A stretch of DNA of 64,000 bases from Bathymodiolus brooksi (taxonomy: Eukaryota; Mollusca; Bivalvia; Mytilida; Modiolidae). A program made the position numbers and the translations under genes. The notes below the pieces were generated by a model. It did no database searches. It saw only the letters and a program-made list of their open reading frames with translations, and was not told where the DNA came from. Location: NCBI GenBank assembly GCA_963680875.1, contig OY804588.1, forward strand, positions 79,074,829 to 79,138,828, in the 5' to 3' direction. Of the stretch, positions 52,136 through 62,031 are shown one piece after another (the stretch's first letter is position 1; the number at the start of each line of letters is the position of its first letter).

Positions 52136-52488
52136 ACTTTAGTGTTGAGTGTCGAACCATCCGGAGAGTTCCGAAAGAATATTTTCTGACATCAATATTA
52201 TCATTTACTTCCCCGATTTATATGTAACCCATTGAAAATAAAAACGACGAGATGTCAACATGTATTCCATTTCCTATTTGCACTTGGTAAGATAATAATT
52301 TTAGCACATTTAGATGTGACATTCATCATTAAATCAAATGTTTCAGTAAAGTAAATAGTTCTAAGTTCATGAGTAAATAATATAATAAATAAATAAGCTT
52401 TATTTAGAGTCGGCATGGTTAAAACAACATAGCCCGGGGTTCTATGGTACCGCGGTACTTAATGTTTAACGTCTGTGTAACGTAACTA

Positions 52489-53839
52489 CAGTGCTGCCTC
52501 ATAAGTATTCGCGAAAATAAGAAAATGGCTGCGATCGGTAGTGCGAGTTGAAATTGTCACCAATGTTTTTCGTTGTAATAAAAAGAACTACATAGTTTTA
52601 AGCTGTCTTGAGTTACCCTTTTGAACGTTCCCCAAATATGTGACGTAATTTTAAGGTCGTCTGCTACGTGTTTACAAATAAACAGACGTGTTTTCAAGAT
52701 GGGTCGAAAGTCAAAGGAACTGAGTGAGGATCGGAAACAACTGGTTGTGGATTTGAAACGGGAAGGGCATAGAAATTGTGAGATCGTGAAATTGTTGCAT
52801 ATACCTGAATCTACAATTCGTTCAATTTGGAAGAAGTACAACAGCACAGGTAATGTTGAAAACATTCCCAGAGTTGGACGACCAAGGAAAGTGACACGAC
52901 GCGGTGAGGTTAGATTATTGAGGACGGTAAAAAAGAATCGTGGCAAGGTTTTAAGAGAAATTACCAATGATTTCAATGAAGGAGGGGTTGTTCGTGTCCA
53001 CCCAAAGACTATACAGCGTTATTTACACAAAAACAAAATATTTAGACGTGTTGTTCGTAAGAAAATGGTGGTCAGAGAGGTCAACAAAAAGAAACGACTT
53101 TCTTGGTGTCTGGAACGACGGAAATGGACTGTTAATTTACACTGGAATCAGGTAATATTCAGTGATGAATCGCAGATAGTTATTGGACAAAATAACCGTG
53201 TGTACGTGTGGAGATCTTCGAATGAGGCTTACCGCCCCGAGTGCATGTGTCCGCCATATCAGAGGAAGGTGTCTGTTATGATCTGGGGGTGCATTACATG
53301 GTATGGTGTGGGAACTTTATGTAAGGTTGATGGTAATATAGATGCTGTGAAATATCGTGACATCCTTGATAATCATCTTTGGTCCGTTTTAGCCCGTCAT
53401 TTTGCCGACAAACCTTATCGTTTCCAAGATGACAATGCCCCTGTCCACCGGGCCCGCATAATTGAAGAATTCAAACGAGACAATGACATTCATGGCATGA
53501 CATGGCCAGCTCAGTCTCCGGACTTACATATTATTGAAAATTTGTGGCTTCGCATCAAGAGATCGCTACAAAATGCAGCAGGAAACATAAATACTCCTCA
53601 AGAACTGTTTACTGCCATTCAGGATATTTGGATGAACTTTACTGTGGATTACATTCAGAACTTGTATACCTCTATTCCACGCAGGATTCTGGCAGTTACA
53701 CGGTCGAAGGGTTACCTCACAAAATATTAAGGTAAGTTTTTCATTTTTACCTAGTGTATTTTAATGGTGCAAAGAGCAATAACTCAAACTCGTTGACGTC
53801 GGCCATCTTGTTTTCGCGAATACTTTTGAGACGGCGCTG
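52489..53839 (+). mobile_element. Tc1-type DNA transposon, nearly intact
   Basis: 1351 bp between TA dinucleotides (52487-52488, 53840-53841). Terminal inverted repeats of about 40 bp, left CAGTGCTGCCTCATAAGTAT, right ATACTTTTGAGACGGCGCTG, both with TTCGCGAAAA inside. A single uninterrupted transposase ORF lies inside. Confidence 0.93.
52699..53730 (+). CDS. Tc1-family DD34E transposase, 343 aa
   Basis: Cuts and pastes its own element at TA sites, acting in the nucleus. Residues 1-60 form the first helix-turn-helix (MGRKSKELSEDRKQLVV, STIRSIWKKY), then GRPRK as an AT-hook-like linker, then the second helix-turn-helix (VHPKTIQRYLHKNKIFR). The catalytic core has FSDES (first D), QDDNAPVHRA (second D) and IIENLW (E). 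Exactly 34 residues separate second D and E. SPDLHIIENLW replaces the usual SPDLNPIENLW. The length is normal (about 340). I start at the ATG of MGRKSKEL; an upstream in-frame ATG at 52621 would add 26 residues lacking family similarity. No stop or frameshift, so it may encode active enzyme. Confidence 0.95.
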   Translation: MGRKSKELSEDRKQLVVDLKREGHRNCEIVKLLHIPESTIRSIWKKYNSTGNVENIPRVGRPRKVTRRGEVRLLRTVKKNRGKVLREITNDFNEGGVVRVHPKTIQRYLHKNKIFRRVVRKKMVVREVNKKKRLSWCLERRKWTVNLHWNQVIFSDESQIVIGQNNRVYVWRSSNEAYRPECMCPPYQRKVSVMIWGCITWYGVGTLCKVDGNIDAVKYRDILDNHLWSVLARHFADKPYRFQDDNAPVHRARIIEEFKRDNDIHGMTWPAQSPDLHIIENLWLRIKRSLQNAAGNINTPQELFTAIQDIWMNFTVDYIQNLYTSIPRRILAVTRSKGYLTKY

Positions 53840-53992
53840 TAGTTTTCGGAATTAATCCAAAAATGTTATATTTTATTCTCCGGTGTAGAAACCAATTTTC
53901 CCCCACAATTCATTTTATTCTTTGAATTTGTTTAAAAATACGTCGCCACTTTTCCCTATGACAACGCCGATGTACCTCCCAGAAATGGTTTC

Positions 53993-54740
53993 CTATGAAT
54001 TATGATATCGCGGTAATTGCAAAATTAATGTTATGGGACACAATGTTTGACAAATCAAGACATCGTTTATAAATACTAAATCAAGGTGAATATCTGGCAA
54101 ACTTATACCATAAAGAAAATCTTGATAATTTATCACATTTTTTAAAGTAAAGTTTCTTTGAAATAACAAATGTAACGAAGTTGAGTCAATTTGATGTAAC
54201 GTTACGTTGGTTAATATGTTTTCATAGCTTAATTTTTCCATCAACTTGTCCGAGAGAATCCAAAATAGACCTCCGACTAAGTTGACAATCGGTCTTGTGA
54301 ACAGGTTGTCGGGGGGTATATATGCAAAATAGTACGAATACGACAGTAAACCAGGGGCACAACAGCTGTTGGGGGTCCACAAGGTTAGTGCATTCCATCC
54401 GTTTATTTTTCAGAAATCAGGGATATCGACAATAATAAGAAATTTAGCAGTACCCCGCCATTTTGTTGCTTACCTTGTGTTTATTTCTAGTATTCGTGTG
54501 GACCCAGGATCCAGAAATAGAGGCCCTACATCGTTACTAGCCCTGAAAATACGTACCACCGTGGCAAACACGGGGAAATTAAGGTCCATCGGTCAAGTGC
54601 CTGTGGTACAATTTAGCAAATGAAAAAGTAGTAAGCATCTTGTAGAGTATTTGGTAGCCTTCCCCCAAAATATGACAATTTAGCAATATAGATAAAACTG
54701 AAGTGCTTATCAACAAATTGATGATTAGGGGGCTGGGCAG
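53993..54740. other. Non-repetitive stretch, no gene recognised
   Basis: A 129-codon open frame on the minus strand (54382-53993) has no recognisable motif and no splice context I can defend. Otherwise nothing seen. Confidence 0.3.
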
Positions 54741-54741
54741 T

Positions 54742-55419
54742 CCACAGGGGCTTGTTACGATTTTTTTTTATCCCTCGACTACTCTAAAAAACCACAAGGG
54801 AGGAATCTCAAATGTCAAATTTTCATACAACACTTTTTCAAAATAGTTTAGTATTGGTGTCTTGACCTGATTCGCCATATTATTGGTACCCATTTGAAGC
54901 ATAATAAATATAATTTTGATATTTCGATTCCTTTTTGTCATCCTCTTTACCTAACTGCAACTTTAAAGCAATGCTTCACAGAATTTGCAGAATCCAGTAC
55001 TGTCTTCCATCATGTTTACATGTCAGTACGAGGGTGAATTCCTATGTGCGATTTGATTGGTCGGTTATTTCTTTGCAATCCTGACCCTAAAAATAACCGA
55101 CCAATCAAATCGCACGTAGGAATTCGGCCTCGTACTGACATGTAAACATGATGGAAGACAGTACTGGATTCTGCAAATTCTGTGAAGCATTGCTTTAAAG
55201 TTGCAGATAGGTAAAGATGATGACAAAAAGGAATCGAAATATCAAAATTATATTTATTATGCTTCAAATGGGTACCAATAATATGGCGAATCAGGTCAAG
55301 ACACCAATACAAAACTATTTTGAAAAAGTGTTGTATGAAAATTTGACATTTGAGATTCCTCCCTTGTGGTTTTTTAGAGTAGTCGAGGGATAAAAAAAAA
55401 TTGTAACAAGCCCCTGTGG
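54742..55419. mobile_element. 678-bp foldback element with 5-bp target duplication
   Basis: Two arms of about 325 bp, near-identical and inverted, around a short spacer at about 55073-55090. It begins CCACAGGGGCTTGTTACGA and ends with the inverse, CAAGCCCCTGTGG. GCAGT stands directly on both sides (54737-54741, 55420-55424). No coding capacity. Confidence 0.92.
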
Positions 55420-55424
55420 GCAGT

Positions 55425-56436
55425 CTTGTGACAATCCAGGATTTTTTTAGGTGGGAAAATACAGAGAAAAAATGGAAAACGGCTATTTTACTATTTCCAG
55501 GTACTTATTTTGTACTTTGAGGGATATTTTATAAGCAGAGAAATAGTAATCGTAATGAACTTGAAAAAAAGAAAATGTTGCACAAGTTTTTTGAGGGAAA
55601 TTGGGGAAAATACTCAAAAACACAGAAAATATAGACAACTTTAATTTACAATTTCCTGATACTTTTTTTTCTTACTCCTTGGAATATTTTTAGACACAGC
55701 AAAGTATTTAACCTCAACTACAAAAGAGAAAGATAAAGTTATGGATTTTTTTGGTGAGAAAATACAAAAGGTAAAAAAAAAACCACAGAAGATATGTAAA
55801 ACTTTATTCCTTCACTTTGAACAATATTTAAGAAGCAGAAAAAATTAAGCCTTAACTATAAATTTAAAAAACATGAAAGTCATCCACTCAGGACTGTCCC
55901 CTTTTTTTATGAAGCCATATTCTTGTATCTTGGATCAAATTCATAAAAGCAGTACAAATTTATCACCAATTTGTAATGAACAGGATGGTAAACTGGTAAC
56001 AACTGTCTTAAGATTTGTAATATTGCCCAGCAATAGGCGGGGGAAATTACACTAACAAGTCGGCTGGTAGAGCAAAATTATGATCAAATAAAACACATAT
56101 ATTTATAAATTATATTGTTGATTTCTTAGTAATGCTGATGTTTATTTATGATATTATTATAACATATTTTGTTACAATGCTTTTGCATGTCCAATAATAG
56201 CTGGAAGTCAGTGCTGGTTATTTGTTTGCAGGGTCAATATGGATATTTGCCCCCAAATTCAACTTCCAGTATCTGTTAGTGGTGCAGAGCTCCAGATAAT
56301 TTTCAAGTCCAAAGGGTAGTTACCCCCTACTTTTGAAAATGATGGGTATTTGCATATTTCCTTTGCACTGTTGTACTCTCTACTTCAGAAAAGATTGCTT
56401 ACATGTACACTTTCAAAATTATGTTTGACACAAGTG
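55425..56436. other. AT-rich stretch without genes
   Basis: 55440-55870 is A-rich, with loose repeats of a GGGAAAATAC.GAAAA pattern, possibly decayed tandem units. Nothing else recognised. Confidence 0.4.
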
Positions 56437-56730
56437 TTATTCAATAAATGCAGGATGCAAGTGAAATATATATCTCTGTTTAACTTGACACAATTGTGTC
56501 ATGTTTATTAATAAAAAGTTGTAAATATTTGTTTTTTGCTCGTCGACTTTGGCAGTTTTCACAGCCGTTTTGATAATGTCATCAATGATTCCTTTAACTA
56601 TACTGTCACTAGACACAGATGAAACTGTCAGGAACTTAAGTATATAATTTTCCGTAGCGCTCTTGCGCTTAGTAGCGCGCTTATTCATGTTCTTGCTCAT
56701 TTTTGGTATTCCCTCATTTTCAACGAACAA
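56437..56730 (-). CDS. Unrecognised 97-codon ORF with basic N-terminal part
   Basis: I do not recognise this. It begins MFVENEGIPKMSKNMNKRAT, has a basic patch NKRATKRKS resembling a nuclear signal, then helical SSDSIVKGIIDDIIKTAVKT, and ends at a stop. No membrane segment. It diverges from the RFX-like exon at 58294, 1.5 kb away, which could mean two ORFs of one mobile element. Chance is a real alternative. Confidence 0.3.
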   Translation of the reverse strand: MFVENEGIPKMSKNMNKRATKRKSATENYILKFLTVSSVSSDSIVKGIIDDIIKTAVKTAKVDEQKTNIYNFLLINMTQLCQVKQRYIFHLHPAFIE

Positions 56731-57549
56731 CGTGTTCCCATATTTACTTTCGTTTTAGTTCTTACTTATTACGTAAACCGCATTTATTTGTAATATTGAC
56801 CGCGATTGGATGATTTATCGTAAACATCCAATCAGATCTCTTTTGACATCGATGCTTAGAAAGGCAAACATTCGGTACCCCTCAGATGTATACGCTCTCT
56901 CCTTCGAAAAGTATAAAGGGAAGTAATTACGGGGAATTTCTCAAAGACAGAAATATACTGTTATGTACACGACTACAAGTACGCACCGAATTTGGAAAGT
57001 TTGCTTACACAGCAATATGTATGCGTAATGTGTACACTCTGATCTGATAATACATGTGTTTTTACTCGTTTTCATAGCGTAAAAAATGCAAATACGCAGC
57101 TTATCTGGAGCTCTGGTGGTGTCAAACATTATATGTCAGAATACAAGGAAAGGTCATGTATAAAAAATATGCATACAAAAATTGTATTTCAATCAAATTA
57201 ACACATTTCAAAATATTGGAATAATTTATTATAAAGTTCAATTGAAACGGAATAATTGGCTCAAATGTATACGTCGTGTTGAATAAAAAATGTAGGAATT
57301 TGAATTGGATTTCCATTCAAATGTCAAAATCTTGGGTAGATTTTACAAACATTTTCTAACGTCCATTGTACAGATCGACATTGTTTGATTTCTTTTCGAA
57401 ACCAGACTCGAAACAAAAATATTTGCCAATTGAACAAAGGCAACTCTCTTAAGGATTTATTTTCACAATTTCTCAGTTCAAAAATCTTGTCTGCATTATA
57501 AAAGTCAATGCTTGGAAAAAGTCAATGTAAAATATGTGATAAATAGATT

Positions 57550-57677
57550 ATGACATGAAATTTTCCATATCGTCCCTGGTATCAGCCCTCGACACATATC
57601 CCTCCAGCTTGGCTGTCGGGCTTGATATGGGAGTCTGTGGGTGATACCAGGGCCGATATGGAAAATGTCATGTAATA
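57550..57677. repeat. Hairpin with ~35-bp arms
   Basis: GACATGAAATTTTCCATATC...CCCTGGTATCA mirrors TGATACCAGGGCCGATATGG and AAAATGTCATG. The loop forms a second small stem (CAGCCCTCGACA). Confidence 0.85.
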
Positions 57678-57927
57678 ATCTCTTATTACGTGGAGTTTTC
57701 CGTATTGGCCTAGTTATTAGTCCGAGGGTATCTGTGTTGGCCCGAGACGAATCAGACGACAGTGACAGAGCTTCTCTATTTTATCATTGATACGTATGTA
57801 AAATCTAGAGAGAATCTGGAACACCATTGTTGGCCGGATCAAAATCTGTATTGGCCGAGTTGTGCTAGATCTGTATTACGAAGGCAGTTTTCAGCTTATT
57901 AATATAAATATAACAGAAGTTAATTAA

Positions 57928-58200
57928 GAAATAATTCATGGGGGCTTGAATATATATATTGATTTTACCACGGGTTGGCCCTTTATGCCAAATATTTTAC
58001 CACGAGGGGTAAAATATCGGCATAAAGAGCCAACCCGTGGTAAAATCAATATATATTCAAGCCCCCATGAATTATTTCTATTCTAATAGGACAAATACGG
58101 TATTTGAACAGCCAAAACAAATTATGACGTTGCCGATCAGCTGATATACCAATATATGCATATTTTACCACGGGTTTGGACCCAAAGCGTTTGAAGGACG
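57928..58200. repeat. Hairpin repeat with shared right flank
   Basis: Arms 57928-57992 and 58018-58079, with GGGGGCTTGAATATATATAT and ACCACGGGTTGGCC. The right flank ATTATTTCTATTCTAATAGG with CAAATACGGTA matches the flank of the hairpin at 4943-5055. A third arm piece with TTTTACCACGGGTTTGGACC lies at 58163. Confidence 0.75.
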
Positions 58201-58293
58201 TCATATTAGAATTAATAATATACAATAATATATAATAAAACATGTATACATACATTTTGTTCAAATTATAATACTCTCATAATTTATTTACAG

Positions 58294-59011
58294 GTTGGTA
58301 TCCAATATTTCTCCTACTTCAACTGGAAGGATTGAAAAAGATAGACTATATGAAGACTACAAGCAAGCTTGTACTGAGGCAAAAGTAGACTATTTTGCAA
58401 AAGAAGTGTTCAGTAAATTTGTTTTTCAGATTTTCCCTAAGATCTCAAAAATTAGGAGTGGCACAGGCAGTGAGAGAAAATGTATATATGTCGGAATTGA
58501 TAAAGCTACACCAACACAGTCATCTTCATTATTTCTTACAGAAATTCAGAATCATCTGGACGCAGAATCTGTATTGCTTTCAAAATCACTAGTAGATGCC
58601 AAAATAGGTGTTATGTCAAACATTACTGCAAATGGGAACCGTGTGATCAAGGAAATAACGCTGAATTTTATCCTCAAAACATGGAATTTAGAAGTGCGGG
58701 GTATAACTATAAATTTGAACACATTAGGACTGTTGCCAGAGTTTGATTTAACTCTAAGATCATGGAGAAATATATTGTATGTTGTAAAACGTATAAGACT
58801 TTGCAAAGGTCTTATTGCTAGTGATAAAAAGACAATACCTATTAACATTACTGCTGAAGTAATAGAAGATGACAGTAAAGATGATCAGATTAGCTCTAGA
58901 TACATGCGGTGTAGCAAATGCTTGGGTGTTGTTTCATGGTTATATACAGGGAATGCTTGTAATCGGTGTAGAAAATTACTTAATTCATTTAAAAATTTGG
59001 ACCAGAGCTAG
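58294..59011 (+). CDS. Exon with RFX-like DNA-binding domain and C-terminal Cys4 finger
   Basis: 238 codons open from the acceptor TTTATTTACAG at 58293 to a stop. No ATG at the start, so it is probably a 3' exon. Residues 15-70 (LYEDYKQACTEAKVDYFAKE, then FSKFVFQIFPKISKIR, ending KCIYVGI) follow the RFX winged-helix pattern Y..Y...C......F.K.....FP....R.G......Y.GI. A middle region of about 130 residues is unassigned. The end has CSKCLGVVSWLYTGNACNRC, a C-x2-C...C-x2-C zinc finger. The upstream exon is not found. It sits amid mobile DNA, so it could be a cellular gene or a transposon ORF. The RFX match is by eye only. Confidence 0.55.
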
Positions 59012-59524
59012 CTTATAAACTTAGGTGAAAGCATTGACAGAGATGGGTTAGCATAAGACTCATCGTTTCACAAAATAAAAGAACATTTCTTAAAACGTAA
59101 AAGTAAACGATTCGAAATGTAGAGACTGATATTGTAGGACTTTGTTCAGTGTACTATGCCTTTATTCACCCACAGGAATCTGAAATTTTATAAATAAAAT
59201 ACTTCAGACGCTGTTATTTTACTATCCACATATCTTCACTATCTGCATATAAAGACGGATAGGACTTCTAGTTCTACTCAAAATTTATATTCTTTATTCA
59301 AATACTTTTATCCACAAACGGATGTTTAACATTCGATTCAATGCAATAGTGTTTTACTGTAAATAAAACCTAAAACAATTTACCACTTGAATGTTGTTTT
59401 CTGTCAGCCAATTGTCATTTTGAACATATTGGTTTTTTTACACTTGGGAATCGAGAGCCAGAAGTGATCAGAGATTGGAACAAGTTAACCCTTGGACAGA
59501 ATTGCAGCAAAATATATGATATGA

Positions 59525-59868
59525 GTGAGTAATTGTTGTTAAACACTAAATGAGCAAGTTTTCATCTAGATTTTGTATATCATAGTGAGAACAAATTACA
59601 TTCAATGAATTGATGATGATGTCAGCTTTGTTCTAGACCAAGAGCTTAATTGGATCTAGATAGGGCTAGCTCACTGAAACAAGTCTGTGGGTAGACATGT
59701 CACTCCACTCAGACACATTATCCTGATTCTGAGCCAACCAGTCTTTGTTCTTACTCCTTAATGTTTAGTGGAAAAGCAACAAATATCCATTTTTTTTGTA
59801 GTCTTTGATTTTACCCACCGAGGCTCAAACCCACTTGAGTCGAGCACACTAACCATTAAACAACAAAT
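59525..59868 (-). repeat. SINE family C copy, diverged
   Basis: GTTGTTAAACACTAAATGAG tail, body CAAGTCTGTGGGTAGACATG and CTGAGCCAACCAGTCTTTGT, then a decayed inverted B-box GGCTCAAACCCAC. Confidence 0.82.
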
Positions 59869-59892
59869 GAGGTTAATATGCAGTATGATTGA

Positions 59893-60049
59893 TTGATTTT
59901 TTATGTTTAGCGCCACTTTCAGCAATATTTCAGCTATATCATGGCGACCAGTTTTAGTGGTGGAAGAAGCCGGAGTACCCAGAGAGAACCACCGACCATG
60001 GGCAAGCAACTGGTAAACTTTATCACTTGCGGCTGTGAGTCGAGTGCAC
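59893..60049 (-). repeat. SINE family B copy, truncated
   Basis: Tail to GAGTCGAGTGCACC, then cut by the next repeat; the tRNA-like head is missing. Confidence 0.85.
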
Positions 60050-60563
60050 CAGCCCTATTGCCATCACTTGGCGTCTGTCGTCGTCCGTCGTAAACTTTTT
60101 CAAAGATCTTCTCCTCTGAGACTACTAGACCAATTGGAACCAAACTTGCACTGAATCATCACTAGGGTGTCTAGTCTCATCTGGTGATGCCGTGCACCAA
60201 TCAACATGGCTGCTGTTACTAAAAATAGAACATATGGTAAAATTGCAGGTTTTTGGGTAATAACTCAAAAACCATTAATAATATCAGAAATCTGACAGGG
60301 TAAAAATGATCAGCACAGCAAGATCTAACTACCCAGCAATTTTGAAGAAAATCTTGGAGTTATTGCCCTTTTTTCATCAAATTTTCAAAATTTCAATACT
60401 TTTCGTCCTATATTTCAAAAACTATAAGAGATAGATGTTAAGTTTAAATTGCAAGATGTGCAGCATGTCAAGATCTACCTACCCTGCAATTTTGAAGTAA
60501 ATCCCATTACCCATTTTGGAGTTATTGCCCTTTTTCATCAAATGTTCTAAATTTTAATACTTT
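60050..60563. repeat. Dispersed repeat with GAGTTATTGCCCTTTTT modules
   Basis: Starts CAGCCCTATTGCCATCACTT and GTCGTCGTCCGTCGTAAACT, then two ~150-bp modules with GCAATTTTGAAG.AAAT and GAGTTATTGCCC. I recall the type as common in mollusc and echinoderm genomes. Confidence 0.6.
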
Positions 60564-61583
60564 CATCACGTATTGCTAGCTTCTAGAGGCTACGAATACG
60601 ACGGATTTTTGTTTTCTTAAATATATTGTTTTTAGACATTTATTACTGTGATACTATAAAGTTTAAAGAAAAAAAATATACATAGATATTTTTAATTTAA
60701 GAATTATCATATACAATTTAAAATTTCAAGCAAGACAATAGGTAAATACAATGTATTAAATTAATAATGTTTATAGTTATTTAGCAATTTCGGCAACACC
60801 AGTAGGTTTTTTTCCGGCGCAAAACGTAGTCCAATACATCATCGCTTTAGATGGTACCATACAAAAAGCCCAAACTTGTGTGTTTTATCATATGACTTAC
60901 GATACGGTATTGTAATGACTTTAAAATGCTAGAAACATGTATTTGCTGCTATACAGAACATGATTGAAGACATCGCTGCGTATTTAATATGAAGAACTGC
61001 AATCAAAGTGATGATCATTTGCTTATTTAAGGCATACATGTATTATATGCGATTTTACCTTGTGTTTGGGCGTTGACCGCTGGAAATGGAACTAAAATTT
61101 TTCCCTCCATGAATACAGGAATTATCCAACTCCTTATAAATTAAAAGACCCGCTGCACTTTCTGCAACTTCCATGTTTTTACATTTGGGCCCCGTACCAA
61201 GTTTCCTTGAGATACGCTGATAAAGTTGGACGTAGTTATCCTGCTGGAATTTTCTTAGGGAAAACTCTAAATCAGTAAAAGATTTATACTTTGCTCCAAC
61301 ACGGAGCGCACTACCATCGTCGTCCATTTTGAAAATAATTAGTGTTGGGAAGTGTGAGTTGTACTGTGAGAAGTACTCATACCAGTGAAATCTATGGGCT
61401 TAAGTCGTGTATTGTAAGACTAGTTTTTCAATGCATCAAATTTTATTGGAATAAAAATAAACTACAAACAGAAAATTATATAAAAAATTCATAGATTGTC
61501 ATTTAATGAAATAAAAACAATAGAATTAAGAAAATTGAGAAATCCGTCGTATTCGTAGCCTCTAGATGATAGCAATACATGAT
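60564..61583. mobile_element. 1.02-kb TIR element (GGCTACGAATACGACGG) carrying one exon
   Basis: Inverted ends of about 44 bp: left GTATTGCTAGCTTCTAGAGG, right the inverse with GATGATAGCAATAC; both contain GGCTACGAATACGACGGATT. Target duplication not resolved. Another TIR-like copy lies outside at 61617-61720. It contains a minus-strand exon. Confidence 0.8.
61059..61327 (-). CDS. Exon resembling ZSWIM/FAR1-type N-terminal domain
   Basis: Starts MDDDGSALRVGAKYKSFTDL, with EFSLRKFQQDNYVQLYQRIS next. The pattern VG..Y.SF.DLE..L..F...N.VQ...R.SR is like the N-terminal domain of ZSWIM3-type proteins and FAR1-like Mutator transposases. The exon ends at a consensus donor (ACACAAG before GTAAAA) at 61058. 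No further transposase part fits in the element, so it is a fragment. Assignment by eye only. Confidence 0.5.
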
Positions 61584-61616
61584 TAATATCCGTAAAATAG
61601 GTGTCCATGTCCGGAA

Positions 61617-61725
61617 ACCGGTTGATCATTTAGTCACAACTTCCGCCCGTCGTACTCGTAGAACCCAGGCTACGAATACGTTTCCGTCGTATTCGTAGCC
61701 TGTGCCTTTGATGATAACAATACCG
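61617..61725. repeat. Extra TIR-like copies beside the 1-kb element
   Basis: CGTCGTACTCGTAG, CCAGGCTACGAATACG and TCCGTCGTATTCGTAGCCTG follow each other, ending GATGATAACAATACCG as in the element's own right end. Confidence 0.75.
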
Positions 61726-62031
61726 ATGGAATAAAGTTCTGTTTTTAAATTCCATGAGGTGACAGATGATTATGAACATATTTGGAATGAGAGATGACTT
61801 CGCGCAATGCACTTGTTAGGAAAATAGATTTCAAATGATAAATTTAACATCACAATAATAAAAATAAAACCATGATTGTATAAATACAAGATCCCGACCT
61901 CTTCTCTTATACCTTCCCCATGTTGTTGTATTCTTGTGAAAAAAAATATAAACTCTAATCACTAAATGTTAAAAATGAAATGAGGTAACATCTGATTTGA
62001 TCCACACAATTTCCCCAAGATATGATTTATT

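Noticed and set aside
53993..54382. 129-codon minus-strand ORF
   Set aside because: No motif, no splice or start context, composition like the surrounding DNA.
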